Source of the DNA: Batillaria attramentaria
Lineage: Eukaryota; Mollusca; Gastropoda; Batillariidae
DNA: 64,000 nt
Direction: 5' to 3'
NCBI GenBank assembly: GCA_018292915.2
Contig: JACVVK020000459.1
Coordinates: forward strand, 1-64,000
Below, in pieces: positions 38,901 through 53,961 of this stretch. Position 1 is the stretch's first letter. Each line of letters starts with the position of its first letter. Below the pieces are notes generated by a model. That model saw nothing but the letters and a program-made list of their open reading frames with translations, was not told the origin of the DNA and made no database searches. The position numbers and the translations under genes were made by a program.

Positions 38901-41900
38901 AGCCCCCAGGGTAAACTAAAACTAACAATCACCAAACGAATTCCTTTTGCAGAAGCAGACAACCAAACGGCTTTGATCGCTGTACCTGCTGGTACCTGGT
39001 AGTGATCTTAATCGTTGTTGCTCCCTCCCTCAAAAACACAAACAAACAAACAAACAAACAAACAAACAAACAAACAAACAAACAAACAAACACCCAGCCC
39101 ACATTCTCCTTCCGATCTTCCGTCCACAAAAGACATCAATCAAAATCAGACAAAAATAATTGATTATGATAACATTTATTGTGTTCATTAAAATACCGTG
39201 AAATGTGTTTGACAGCACGGTTGAAATAATTATATGGACGGTGAATAATATGTGAGACGCCATCTAGACATGGATAGGATAGCGATAGATCCGTGCTGTT
39301 TGTGCATTTTTGACCACAGTAATTGATGTTTTTTTTCCATTAATTGATTTCGTCTATTCAGTGTAGGGTATACTCATAATTATGTGCTGTCGTCTGTCGA
39401 TAGCAAACGACTTCGTGCGAGGCGCAGAAAATGCAGAGAGGAACATGAATGTGTCGAAACGGCTTCCTTTTTAAACAGAGATTCTGGGATTCTTTTAAAC
39501 AGGCGCAGACGGAACGTATCAACTGTAGACATAGAGACTAATTCACAACAAAGAGAACAGACTAAGGAAGACGGAGAACACACACAGCCTTTGATTCCTC
39601 GAAATGAAGCCTCTCAGCCTGATTTAGTGTCAGGAGAAACAGAAACAAACCCGACCTCCTCGACGTCACCTTCACAACCTTCTGCAACAAGAGCCCTGTC
39701 TACAGAATCTGCTGCGTCGCCCTCCACGAATGGCTCCACAGCACGGGAAGGTGGGCTACATTACGCACACATCATATTATTTGTAATATGATATAATTAT
39801 TATAATATGAATGGACGAACTATACCAACTGCACGTCAATAGGCGACAGCTCGCGAATCCTTATAGACAGTGATATCACATTGATAAATATGAATATTTT
39901 ATATTATTTGGACTGTGTTCTTTTTACGTTTCTGATTTTTTTTCTCTGTCTTGGCCTTTGGGGAACGGGGATAGCCGAAAGGTAGAGCGTTGAACTTTCA
40001 ATGCTCGGGTTTTCAGTTCGAATTCCGGTAGCCAAATATTTATTTTTTGCCCATTGCCATGTCTTTGATATCACCCGTACATGGTGGAAAAGAACGTTAA
40101 ACTCCCAAACACCCACCCCACCCACCCTTTTGGCCTTGGAATAGAGTTGAGTAAAAATGATAGACATGTGTAGAAGTTTGAGAAGTATGTGTTGTTGAAG
40201 CCGGTGGCATCTGTGCTAAAATTCTCGAGTCGATCTTTAGCGTGCGAATTGTCTCCCATGACTAGTAAGAGCATAACATTTTGTGATGACCAAACTTACT
40301 CAACGAGGGATTTACTCCGGGGCAAAACTCTCTTTAAAAAAGTCTTACTCCCTTTAAGATAAAGAGTACTCCCTTCACACACTACAGATTATCTGGCGGG
40401 AGTACATGTGACATGTTACACGACCTGTATACTGTTTTAGACCTTTACTGTTTCATGTATCCACACTCTTGTCTTTAGGAGCCGAAACTACAACACAGTC
40501 GAACGCGTCACAAACATATCAGACTACATCTACAGAAAATGATGAGGAAGGCAAGTACATGAACAATAACCGAAATTAGCCCGTCTGAAATAGATTATCG
40601 TCGCATCTGGGAACATTCCAGTTCGTGGCTACTTAAGAACTTTTCAAATGTTATTTATCGTACAGAAGGGCCTGTCTTGAAGTTTGCGCATGTTGGTAAT
40701 ACACATTACAGAGCGTAGAAAAGCTTGCAACGATTGATATCAGAGTCTGCCATCTGACTATTAAATATTTTAAATGAAGATTTAAAAAAATGAAATATTC
40801 CTATCATAATTTGCTATTCTGTGAGTCGTCTACCTCATAACCTTAGCACACTTGTCTTAGAGGAACATAAACTTTAGATAACTTTCCATTGTCATAAATG
40901 TTTACCACAAAATCGATAGAAAGAGACCTAAACAATCATCATTTCCTTTCGCAGACACAGTCAAGCTGCCGCTATTGATCGCTGTGCCTGTTGGAGTGTT
41001 AGCGTTCTTAATCAGTGCTGTGTTCTGGTAAGACCCCCCTCCACCTTCAACCCAGCCCCCAGGGTAAACTAAAACTAACAATCACCAAACGAATTCCTTT
41101 TGCAGAAGCAGACAACCAAACGGCTTTGATCGCTGTACCTGCTGGTACCTGGTAGTGATCTTAATCGTTGTTGCTCCCTCCCTCAAAAACACAAACAAAC
41201 AAACAAACAAACAAACAAACAAACAAACAAACAAACACCCAGCCCACATTCTCCTTCCGATCTTCCGTCCACAAAAGACATCAATCAAAATCAGACAAAA
41301 ATAATTGATTATGATAACATTTATTGTGTTCATTAAAATACCGTGAAATGTGTTTGACAGCACGGTTGAAATAATTATATGGACGGTGAATAATATGTGA
41401 GACGCCATCTAGACATGGATAGGATAGCGATAGATCCGTGCTGTTTGTGCATTTTTGACCACAGTAATTGATGTTTTTTTTCCATTAATTGATTTCGTCT
41501 ATTCAGTGTAGGGTATACTCATAATTATGTGCTGTCGTCTGTCGATAGCAAACGACTTCGTGCGAGGCGCAGAAAATGCAGAGAGGAACATGAATGTGTC
41601 GAAACGGCTTCCTTTTTAAACAGAGATTCTGGGATTCTTTTAAACAGGCGCAGACGGAACGTATCAACTGTAGACATAGAGACTAATTCACAACAAAGAG
41701 AACAGACTAAGGAAGACGGAGAACACACACAGCCTTTGATTCCTCGAAATGAAGCCTCTCAGCCTGATTTAGCGTCAGGAGAGACAGAAACAAACCCGAC
41801 CTCCTCGACGTCACCTTCACAACCTTCTGCAACAAGAGCCCTGTCTACAGAATCTGCTGCGTCGCCCTCCACGAATGGCTCCACAGCAGGGGAAGGTGGG

Positions 41901-42766
41901 CTACATTACGCACACATCATATTATTTGTAATATGATATAATTATTATAATATGAATGGAACGCAACAGCAATAAGAAATGCAACAGTGGTGGAGTAATA
42001 GAAATTCCTGTTTCTTATCTTTTGTGTTTTTGTGTGGCTATACTTATATAGCATACTGCACGTCGAAAGTGCTGTGATAAGTATTTCGCTGAACTCTTTT
42101 ATTTCGAGTTTTCAAGTAATTTAAATTTTAAAAAAGTCTCAAAAGCATAGAACTTTATGAATGTTTTAACCGGATTACCGGTTACATCAGCAACTCTCTC
42201 TCTCTCTCTCTCTTCTCTTCGTTCTGTTTTTTTTTTAATGCCACAATTCCTAGTTCACACAAAACATCGTTAACAAATTCCTATTTACCCCTTACCCCCG
42301 AACTCCACTCTGTATTCACGTGCGCATACTGATGTGTATGTGTGTGTATGTGTTGTTCCTGCATAAACATGATGTCAGTTTTAATTAGCATCGCTTTTGT
42401 TTTGTTTTGACCTTGATGTTTGTTTTACTTAATTTTGTTCATGTAGATGTTAGCAAGGACAGGTTTGCAATTTGGGCCTGCGCGCCTATAACCTCTTTCC
42501 TTGGAAAATAAAGTCAGTCAGTCAGTCAGTCTCTCTTTCTCTCTCTTTCTCCCTCTCCTATGTGGTCGAAAAGGACGTTAAACTCCCCCCCTCACCCCCC
42601 CCCCCCCCTCTCTCTCTCCTGCTGTGTACGGACTACCCCGGTGGGAGTGCCGCCGGATTCATTGTTATGGGTCAATGGCCTAACTATAAATGATTGAGTC
42701 TGAGTCTGGGTCTCTGTTTGTCTGTCTGTCTGTCTCTGTCTCTCTGTCTCTCTGTCTCTCTGTCTC

Positions 42767-42799
<33 letters not shown>

Positions 42800-42801
42800 G
42801 A

Positions 42802-42838
<37 letters not shown>

Positions 42839-43861
42839 GGGTGAGAATACTGGGGGTGGGGGAGGGTCGCCGTGCTGGGATGAAACGGAAAAGTAAAAAT
42901 GCCTTTGAGACATTGGCAAGAGTTTGTGGCATCTGTATGAGAATCTGTTTTGATTTGTTTTACAGATTCTTCTCAAGTTGACAGCGAACAAAATGCCAAT
43001 CACCAAGCGTACGACCAAGCTCTGAAAGCACTACAAGAAACAGGAGCAGTTATTATTGCAGGACCTGAGAGATGTGGAAAGACGACATTAGCGCAAGATC
43101 TTCTGAATCACTTTATAGAGGAGGGGTATTCTACTGAGACAAGGTTACGCGATCTCACGAAGTGGAACCCAAACGCACGCGACTTGGACAAGAAATGTGT
43201 TTTTATATTTGATGAAGTTTTTAAGGCCGGCGATAAAACCATCTCTCAGCATACATGGGTGCATTGGTTCCGAATCCTTCGTGAACGCCATTGTCCACTG
43301 GTGATAATTGTGCAAACAAGCGAAACAAAAGAGGAAGATGTACAAGCATTTTCTTTCTTACGGAATATTCCTGTTGTGTTTGCTGTAGGAGAGAAGACGA
43401 AAGACAGTGCTTCCAAAACCATGACAGAAAAGGAAGGTAAGCCAAGAAGAGAAGTTTGGCATACTACAGTGGATCCTAGTGGCAAGGTTGGAAGAACGGC
43501 AAGAGGAGTTAAGGCTTACAAAGAGGGAGAAAAATGGGAAGAACACAAGTTGGACCTTGTCATTTTCAATCTACAAGAGAACATTGGAAGAGGACCAGAG
43601 GCTGATGAAAACTCTGTCAAAAAGCTGTTGAAGGCAGCAGGTGTCAGTGACAGTGAAGTGAGAGAAGTGACTTGTGTTACAAGGTTGGGTGAGAAGAAAG
43701 ACTGGCCCCCAAGGCCAGTGAAAATAACTGTCAAAACAATAGAAACAAAACTTCACATTATTGAATACGCAAGGAATTCTACCACCAAGGTGCACATCCA
43801 TCCTTATACAACAGAGAGGAAGATAGAGAAACAAAGAGCATTGTTCGGAAGATCAGGGTGA
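33514..43861 (+). CDS. Ig-domain transmembrane receptor with STAND NTPase/RRM cytoplasmic end
   Basis: Predicted exons are 33,514-33,568 (signal peptide MALIVLFALLFWASQVKT), 34,922-35,059 and 35,680-35,889 (two halves of one V-like Ig domain), 36,158-36,208 (stalk), 36,638-36,734 (TM1), 37,258-37,604 (basic then Ser/Thr-rich tail), 38,326-38,397, 38,802-38,874 and 39,404-39,750 (cassette 2), 40,479-40,550, 40,955-41,027 and 41,549-41,895 (cassette 3), and 42,966-43,861 (NTPase/RRM, stop). All phases agree: full inclusion sums to 2,778 nt (925 aa) and one cassette gives 597 aa. The Ig evidence is SATLTCYF (B strand), IIYCHW (C strand) and ENVGKYQC (F strand), plus sequons NVTF and NTTF. The protein should sit in the plasma membrane with its Ig domain outside and the NTPase in the cytosol. 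I infer an immune or self-recognition receptor. How the cassettes are spliced is unknown. The acceptor directly before ATG implies an upstream 5'UTR exon. Confidence 0.7.
33757..34816 (-). mobile_element. 1.06-kb palindrome-terminated element in intron 1
   Basis: Inverted relative of the 15-kb insertion: it starts with the (imperfect) palindrome and ends with the complement of CAAGATGGCCACCAGCCCAA. Its body matches 14,360-15,070 reversed, followed by a minisatellite. Unit 2 at about 58,497 ('cttacctctttaccttatct') is the empty site. No clear target duplication. Confidence 0.7.
34477..34750. repeat. 16-bp minisatellite 'ccaggtctatgttccc'
   Basis: About fourteen near-identical 15-17-bp units run head to tail (34,477-34,697). 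After 'cttcagtgtgcgacgg' come two units in reverse orientation, so the end can fold into a hairpin. All lies inside the 1-kb element. Confidence 0.85.
34922..35889 (+). CDS. Ig V-like domain, two exons (34,922-35,059; 35,680-35,889)
   Basis: The exons carry a single extracellular Ig domain interrupted between the B and C strands by a 620-nt intron. Visible core residues are the Cys of LTCYF, the Trp of YCHW and the Cys of KYQC; extra cysteines (VHCS, PECR, KSCH) could form one or two more disulfides. Acceptors are ctgatcttag and tttgttcag; donors are AAAG|gtatta and AAAG|gttcgt. All junctions are phase 1, as is usual for Ig-superfamily exons. By eye, unit 1 and unit 2 differ at 7 of 45 residues in the first half and about 12 of 70 in the second, with roughly 20 non-synonymous and 12 synonymous changes. 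This suggests relaxed constraint or diversification concentrated around the C-C' region. Confidence 0.75.
35240..35566 (+). mobile_element. Non-LTR retrotransposon 3' end
   Basis: The end 'tttccctgaggggattaataaagttatt' followed by (TCTTA)n is characteristic of CR1/L2-like LINE 3' termini. It lies in the intron splitting the Ig domain and is shared with unit 2 (60,085-60,426). A more degraded relative is at 59,215-59,420. Confidence 0.55.
36638..37604 (+). CDS. TM + cytoplasmic tail cassette 1 (36,638-36,734; 37,258-37,604)
   Basis: The TM exon encodes LPLFIAVPVGVVAFLICV continuing through VVVCVW and ending with Arg-Arg. It joins in phase 2 to a tail exon starting KRLRARRRKCREK, a strong stop-transfer signal. 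The rest of the tail (about 105 residues) is hydrophilic, rich in Ser, Thr, Glu and Asn, with no recognised domain and no tyrosine motif. It ends phase 1 at GEG|gtggg. Reading through the donor would add a short tail and stop at about 37,643, a possible truncated isoform. This cassette is the most divergent of the three: its TM exon is 97 nt versus 73 nt in cassettes 2 and 3. Confidence 0.7.
36885..36918 (+). repeat. (CAAA)n in cassette intron
   Basis: Tetranucleotide tract between TM1 and tail exon 1; the paralogous introns carry longer versions at 39,040-39,090 and 41,193-41,236. The preceding bases ('aagcagac' plus 'ctgctggtacctggtagtg') look like a partial repeat of the TM exon, a relic of a further internal duplication. 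Confidence 0.6.
37813..37980 (+). mobile_element. tRNA-derived SINE, cassette 1 intron
   Basis: tRNA-like head with A box 'tagccgaaaggtagagcg' and B box 'cagttcgaattccgg', then 'catgtctttgatatcaccc' and 'gttaaactcccaaaca'. The copy at 39,959-40,128 is its tandem duplicate. Confidence 0.75.
38326..39750 (+). CDS. Stalk-TM-tail cassette 2 (38,326-38,397; 38,802-38,874; 39,404-39,750)
   Basis: This is a tandem duplicate of the preceding cassette. The stalk exon is Thr-rich (AETTTQPNASQTHQTTS, with an NAS sequon) and ends at a GC donor (GAAG|gcaagt). The TM exon encodes LPLLIAVPVGVLAFLISAVF, eight residues shorter than TM1, and the tail exon begins KRLRARRRKCREE. The cassette is 492 nt, begins and ends in phase 1, and can therefore be included, skipped or exchanged without a frame change. 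Cassettes 2 and 3 are almost identical, so this duplication is the more recent one. Confidence 0.65.
39959..40128 (+). mobile_element. tRNA-derived SINE, cassette 2 intron
   Basis: Tandem-duplication copy of the SINE at 37,813, ending in 'cccaaacacccaccccaccc'. Confidence 0.75.
40479..41895 (+). CDS. Stalk-TM-tail cassette 3 (40,479-40,550; 40,955-41,027; 41,549-41,895)
   Basis: The third copy of the module is offset 2,145-2,153 bp from cassette 2 and near-identical to it, including introns. Sequence similarity to the earlier cassettes ends at about 41,957, where unrelated sequence leads to the NTPase exon. With all three cassettes included the protein would have three TM segments and the C-terminal NTPase would still face the cytosol. 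With one included it is a simple type I receptor. Confidence 0.65.
41958..42840. other. Intron before STAND exon: simple repeats and retroelement tails
   Basis: Holds (CT)n (42,194-42,212), a fragment ending 'ggaaaataaag(tcag)n' near 42,500-42,530, a SINE tail piece 'aaaaggacgttaaactcccc' (42,570-42,589), (CTGT)n/(CTCT)n and (GT)n (42,715-42,834). No exon recognised. Confidence 0.55.
42966..43861 (+). CDS. nSTAND3-like P-loop NTPase fused to ORF1p-like RRM region (terminal exon)
   Basis: This 896-nt exon starts after acceptor tttgttttacag and ends at TGA, giving 297 residues after the split Asp codon. The N-terminal part carries Walker A GPERCGKTT (43,061-43,087) preceded by GAVIIA, Walker B CVFIFDEVF near 43,200, a Trp-rich HTWVHWFRIL helix, and a VIIVQTSE strand. 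This order matches the nSTAND3 class of STAND NTPases as found in molluscs, but truncated, with no winged-helix or repeat region. The C-terminal 110 residues (LDLVIFNLQENIG, TRLGEKK, PPRPVKITVKTIE, KVHIHPYTTERK) match the pattern of the RRM/CTD found in LINE ORF1 proteins and related invertebrate ORFs (my recollection of the family, not a search). The exon joins in phase 1 to each tail cassette. If translated it would place an ATP-binding switch and a nucleic-acid-binding-like fold on a surface receptor. Confidence 0.7.
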
Positions 43862-44184
43862 CGGTGACACGTTGGCAATGAAGAATAAATGTGTGGCCAA
43901 AGGACGACAACTAAATGAAATAGTATAATATATAATAGTCGTTTACATTTTGGCCGGACACAACATTCTGTAGTGCGACTTTTACACGATCGAGACAATC
44001 AAAAAGTAATTAGCGAAGTGAAAGTGTACATAATTATAGACTCTCACAAATCGGAATTTTCCACTAGCACCAAAGCTAAACACGTGAAACTTGCAATACA
44101 GCAAAGAGATTCAGGTGTCGATGGTTGAACGGCTTTCATGTGGAAGGGAGAGTGGAAAAGGACGTTAAACTCCCACCCTCAGTC

Positions 44185-44371
44185 TTATCGGGGAGACAGG
44201 AGAACCGTATGATAGAGTGTTGGACTTTGGACTTTCAGTGTTCGGATCGTGAGTTCGAATCCTGGCTGAGGCCAGATATTTATGCTGGCCTTTTTATCGT
44301 TGCCCTGTCTTTGATATCACCAAATCGTGATGGAAAAGAACGTAAAACTCCCAAACACCCACCTCCCTTCC
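44185..44371 (+). mobile_element. tRNA-derived SINE (unit-2 copy)
   Basis: Orthologous to the copy at 1,600-1,787; 'gagttcgaatcctggctgag' B-box region is intact, as is the 'cccaaacacccacc' tail. Confidence 0.65.
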
Positions 44372-48541
<4,170 letters not shown>

Positions 48542-48738
48542 TCACTTGAGAACTGTGAGCTCTGGGATGTCGTTAATAGCAATGTAGTCTCCGTTTGCGG
48601 CACCGGACTCGGCGGCTGAAAATGAAACAAAAGTCTGAGGTTACAAGAACAAGAACAAGAACAAGAACCTTTATTTTACAACGGTAGAAGTTACAGGCAC
48701 GTTCATGGCAATTTTAAAACGTGCCGTTGCTACACCAC

Positions 48739-48773
<35 letters not shown>

Positions 48774-49436
48774 GAGAGAGAGAGAGAGTACCTTATAGCA
48801 AAATTAGAACTAAAAGAACTAAGAAAAAAGAATTAAGTGTCACCATAGTTTGATAACGCTGTGCATTGATAAGGAGTCCTCAGCATTAAGGGGCCCAAAA
48901 TTAAAAATTAAAAATGTTCAGACACTGAACTGAGACATGTATCAAAACCTTTCATCAAAAGATGCTGAAAATACCCCCCCCCAAAAAAAAAAAAAAAAAA
49001 AAAAACCCACATAATTTCTGTACCAAAAAAGCCTTCTTTTCTTTTTTATGATAAAGTGTAGCACTCGATCAGTCTAGATAGATGTTCTAATTTTATCAGT
49101 AGATAATAATTATCTCACATCAACACTTACCACTGTGTTCTGCTCCCTGTTCCATCTGCCTTGTCGTCAGCTTGGGTAAGTCCGTGACAGCAACGTAGTC
49201 GCCGGTAGCGGCTCCCGATTCTGCTGCTGTAATATAACAATGATGTTCATTCTTTTAAAACTTCTGCCACTTTATTAAGATACGAAAAGCAGCCAGTAAG
49301 ACTGTGGATGCTGCAGGCGAGAAAACTGAGCATGTAAATCAGTGAAGTTTTACACCTACAGATCCCAGCAAAGAGAGAAAGAAAAGTTATGGCAAGATCC
49401 ATCCATCCATCCATCCATCTATCCATCCATCCATCC

Positions 49437-49515
<79 letters not shown>

Positions 49516-49568
49516 CGTCCGTCCGTCCGTCCGTCCATCCGTCCATCCATCCATCCATCCATCCATCC

Positions 49569-49610
<42 letters not shown>

Positions 49611-50207
49611 GAAATTACTCTGTCATCCAAAGCGGAACTGTAAGGAGTATCAACAAACGAGCACGCTCATAGGGTGTGTGTGTGTTGATTGGAAGGGATG
49701 GAGGGACTCTCACTGATGCAAATACACACACTGAACAACTGTTGTTCAGACACCAAAGGCCTGACGCAAAAAGTAAGTCCTAATGCGTGATTATAAAGAA
49801 GTCTTTTCTAACCGTTTGAAACAAGAGCTGAAGCCGAAGAAGCGCTGTCTTCCAAAGAACCATTGTCCTGCAAGAGTCGCAGTGAACAGTCGGAGGCGTC
49901 ATTTCCGTCAGTGGTGTTGTGTTCCACAGAAACGTTTCCTCCTTCGTAGGCAGTGTTGACAATCATCTCTGCTTGCTCTCCGTCATCTGATGGCTGTTCT
50001 TCTTCCACAACCTTCGCTGCAAATTTACGCAAAAAAATTAAACCTCCGAACCTACATTTGATTAAACTAGTTTTTTGTACAAAGTTATGGGCACGTAAGT
50101 TTTTGTCTGGATTTGGAAAAGTTGGTTGGCTCAACTACCTTAGCAGTAGGCGTGTGCTTGGAAGGTTCAGGCATTGAATACTGACATGACAACAAGGCCC
50201 GGGTGTA

Positions 50208-50277
<70 letters not shown>

Positions 50278-50280
50278 AAA

Positions 50281-50328
<48 letters not shown>

Positions 50329-50754
50329 CACCTACCTAGTGAGTACACGGACACAGTCTTGTCAATCTCGGAGTAGACATGCTGGGAGAGTGTGCCAGAT
50401 CGTGTCCTGTTCTGTGGTTCCTGTGTTTCAGCCTCTGGCAGCGACATTTTCGGCCTTGTCTGTATGTTAGATTCGTCGAATCTCTCTGCTGATAAAAAAA
50501 AACAGTTACGTACAAATATTATTGATTAGGCATTTGTAGAGTCTCCTTTTTTCTGTCTGTCTGTCTGTCAGTCTGTTTCTTTGTCTGTCTGTCTGTCTGT
50601 TTGCCTGTATGTCTGCCTGTCATATAGAAGTTAACATTTTTTAGCTCTGATTGTACAAATCTGTCGATGCATTCAATGTGTCTACATTTTGAACACCACC
50701 GCCACCACCACCACCAACAACAAAAGACAAATAAGAGCAAAAATGCATGTTCAC

Positions 50755-50789
<35 letters not shown>

Positions 50790-53700
50790 GCGAACTTGCA
50801 TTGCCCTCCCCATATACATATCTGACATTATTTTTTGCTGTTCTCTTTGTTTGTTTGCTTTTCTGATGTTGTTGGTGTAGCTGTTGTTATCGTCTGATTT
50901 CCAGTAGTACAATGTTTGACATTTACCTTTCTGGCAGGCGAGTCCTTGACCTTCATCGGGTATTTCTTGGCAAGTTCTATAGCAAAACGAAATCGAAATG
51001 AGAAAGAAGTAACATTTCGTGGGGGAAATGCGATTTAAAATGAAATGGAGATAAAAGACTACTTCAGAGTGGGGGTGGGATGGGTGTTTGGCGGTTTAAC
51101 GTCCTTTTCCACCACATAGGGTGATATCAAAGACGGGGCAACGATGAAAAAGCCAGCAGAAATATTTGGCCCCAGCCGGGATACGAACTCACGACCAGAG
51201 TATTAGAAGTCAGACTAATTCAGAACGACCTGCTACATGCGGTTTGTGCTAATACTTATAACAATAAGTTTTTTTCGAATCTGTAAATTAAATCAACATT
51301 TTGAAAATGTACAGTGCAATAACACTGGAGTGAATGCAATGTTATTCGCCATGACAGAGTTTGTAAAGTTACTTACCCTGGTCGCTTGCCTGAAATACAA
51401 GGACAGTAAATGATATCAAGAACAATGAGAAATTTACGGACGTGGAAAAAATGCTTAGTGATTCACAGAAGCGACTTTTTTGACATTTCTTTAAACTAGT
51501 TCACCTTTCATCTGCTTGTGAATTTAGTACTTTAGATATTACCAGAAAGCTAAAAAGTGATTGAAGGCGGGTGTGTGTTTGATAGTTTGTCCTTTTTCCA
51601 CAAACGAAGGGTGAGTGAGTTAGGTTTTTTTTTTTTTTTTTTTTTTTTTGGGGGGGGGGGGGGGGGAAGCCGCGCAAGCACCAAAGACTAATTCGCGGCT
51701 GAGTGTGCCTGCACTATGTGAAGACCCCCCCCCCCCAAAAAAAAAAACAAAAAAAAACAAAAACAAAAAACAAACAAACAAACAAACAAAAAAAAAAAAA
51801 CCAAAACAAAACAAAACAAACAAACAAAACAAAAAAACAAAAACAAAACCCAAAACAAAACAAAACAAAAAGAAAGAAAGAAACAAACAAACAAACAAAA
51901 CCCCACAAAAATGTAACGTTGGCCAAATGATGCAAACTGATCAACGAGGCAGTATAAGCCTAGGACATGCAGATGCAGGAGACTCTGCACCTCCATGCTA
52001 ATTTATCGAATTCCCAATTACAAAATGCGTAGAAATCAAATATCAGTTACAACTAGGTAGTAAAACCCAACTAAGGGTGGTATTAAAGACGGCGCAACGT
52101 GATAAAAAATGTCAGTGGAAAAAAATGTGACAAACCTGTATTCCTTTTTCGGAATCTGCTGTAAACGAAGATCGCCACAACCACGCAGATGGCCACGGAA
52201 AACGCAGCGGCTAACGTGGCGGTGGTGGTGTCATCTTCGGAGCTCTCGTCTGTTGCAAAACAGAAATATAGTGAAGTGAATTTTTCAGTGACACAAAAAA
52301 ACGTTGTCAGTATAGGAACACCATTACAGGGCCGCTCTATATCGTCTTTAAAAGCAAACGCTTTTAGCGTATCCACGATATAGGTGGATGGATCAAATAA
52401 AGACAAAGTCCCTTACAACATTTGTGCTCATATATCGTTATGAGCTTTCTTGACGGTGTCTGGCATCTCACCACTCAGACACATGCACAGTGAGACAACA
52501 CAAAGGTTGGGACTGAGCCAACAGAAGGGTACACTCTGACGCAACTAACACAAAGAGCGAGAGACTTGTCGGCACAGTCAACCTTTGAGTAGACGAATAT
52601 AAACTATTGGTAACCCTATTCAGCGCAGCCCACAGCGTTCATGGACCACATATGCCCCCTCCCCCCCCCCCCATTCCCCCACCACGTGAAGGTTGTTGCC
52701 CTTGGGAAAGGGGGAGGGTGGGTGGAGAGGGGAGGGGGAAAAATATATAGGATTATTTTTCAATTTGAAAAAAAAGAAAAAAGAAAAATAAAGAAAACAA
52801 ACAGAAAGAGCAGGAAGAATAAAATATACGCAGCAGAACAACTCTAAGCCTAATTACGAATGATACTTGGCACATTCATACATGTTTATCCTTTTCCCGT
52901 TTATCATTCTCACCATTCTGTCCACGCCTCGTTTCCTTTCCCGTCCTATTGTCCGACTGGTCCCTTGTCGTCAGGTCACGCGGGGCAACGGTCACTGTGC
53001 TGATTAGTCATACATGGAAATCCTCATCGTCAATATCACCATCTCAGCAAAAATAGCAACAGTAACAACACATAGCAACAGTAGCAATAGTAACAACACT
53101 GCCAACGTGATATTTCTTACTAAATAAGCCAAGCTAGCTCTGAGCTGACATTCCCTCCTTTCTGATCACCATTGCTGTTGTCTAATTTCGACATAATCAT
53201 GATATAACAATTTAAGCAAATTATGCCGAAATGTAAGAACAAAGAAAACAAAATTTCATATGAGATTAATTATTTTAGTCTTTGTTCAGTGTAATGTATG
53301 GTTTCTGGCGGACAACAGTTAAATTACCTGTCAAAGTCTGCATGCGTAGTCACATCTGAACTCGAAAGGGGGGGCTCAGTGGTCACTTCCAGGTCTATAA
53401 AAATGATATAGTGAATAGAGCGAGCATCACTACAAGCGTATTCTAACTAAATTGTATAGCCACGCTGAGAAATGTTTTCATAATAAGAAGAAGAAGAAGA
53501 AGAAGAAATTACATTTATACAGCACGATTCTTGAAAAAAATCAACTCATTTGCACATTCACACATCACTCACAAGCACATACATGTAGAACACAACCTAA
53601 AACCGCAGGCACCACGGTTACATGACTCAGTAGAAGGCAAGTTGAAACAGATACGTTTTAGCTCTGATTTGAAATATGACAGAGTAGGCTCTTGTCCCAC

Positions 53701-53926
53701 TATAGCAGGCAGCGAGTTACGAAGGGAAACGTGCTTCACAAACAAAATAAACTTCACTTAAAGGCCAAACAACACGCCCACCAATCGTTCAGGGCTATAT
53801 TGGTAGTGTTTAATATCGTAGAACCTGGACGCCTGCACCGTGGTAGCTCTACAAACTGGCACTGTACACAAACTACTTGTATATATGGAGAAAAAGGACC
53901 ATTTTTATGCTAATGAAACCCCATAT

Positions 53927-53961
<35 letters not shown>

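Larger units (their letters stand above)
36560..41957 (+). repeat. 2.15-kb tandem repeat (three cassettes)
   Basis: Tail exons start at 37,258, 39,404 and 41,549 (periods 2,146 and 2,145 bp) and introns repeat with them, including a SINE in the first two. The second and third copies are near identical. The third is cut off at about 41,957 just after the tail exon. Confidence 0.9.
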
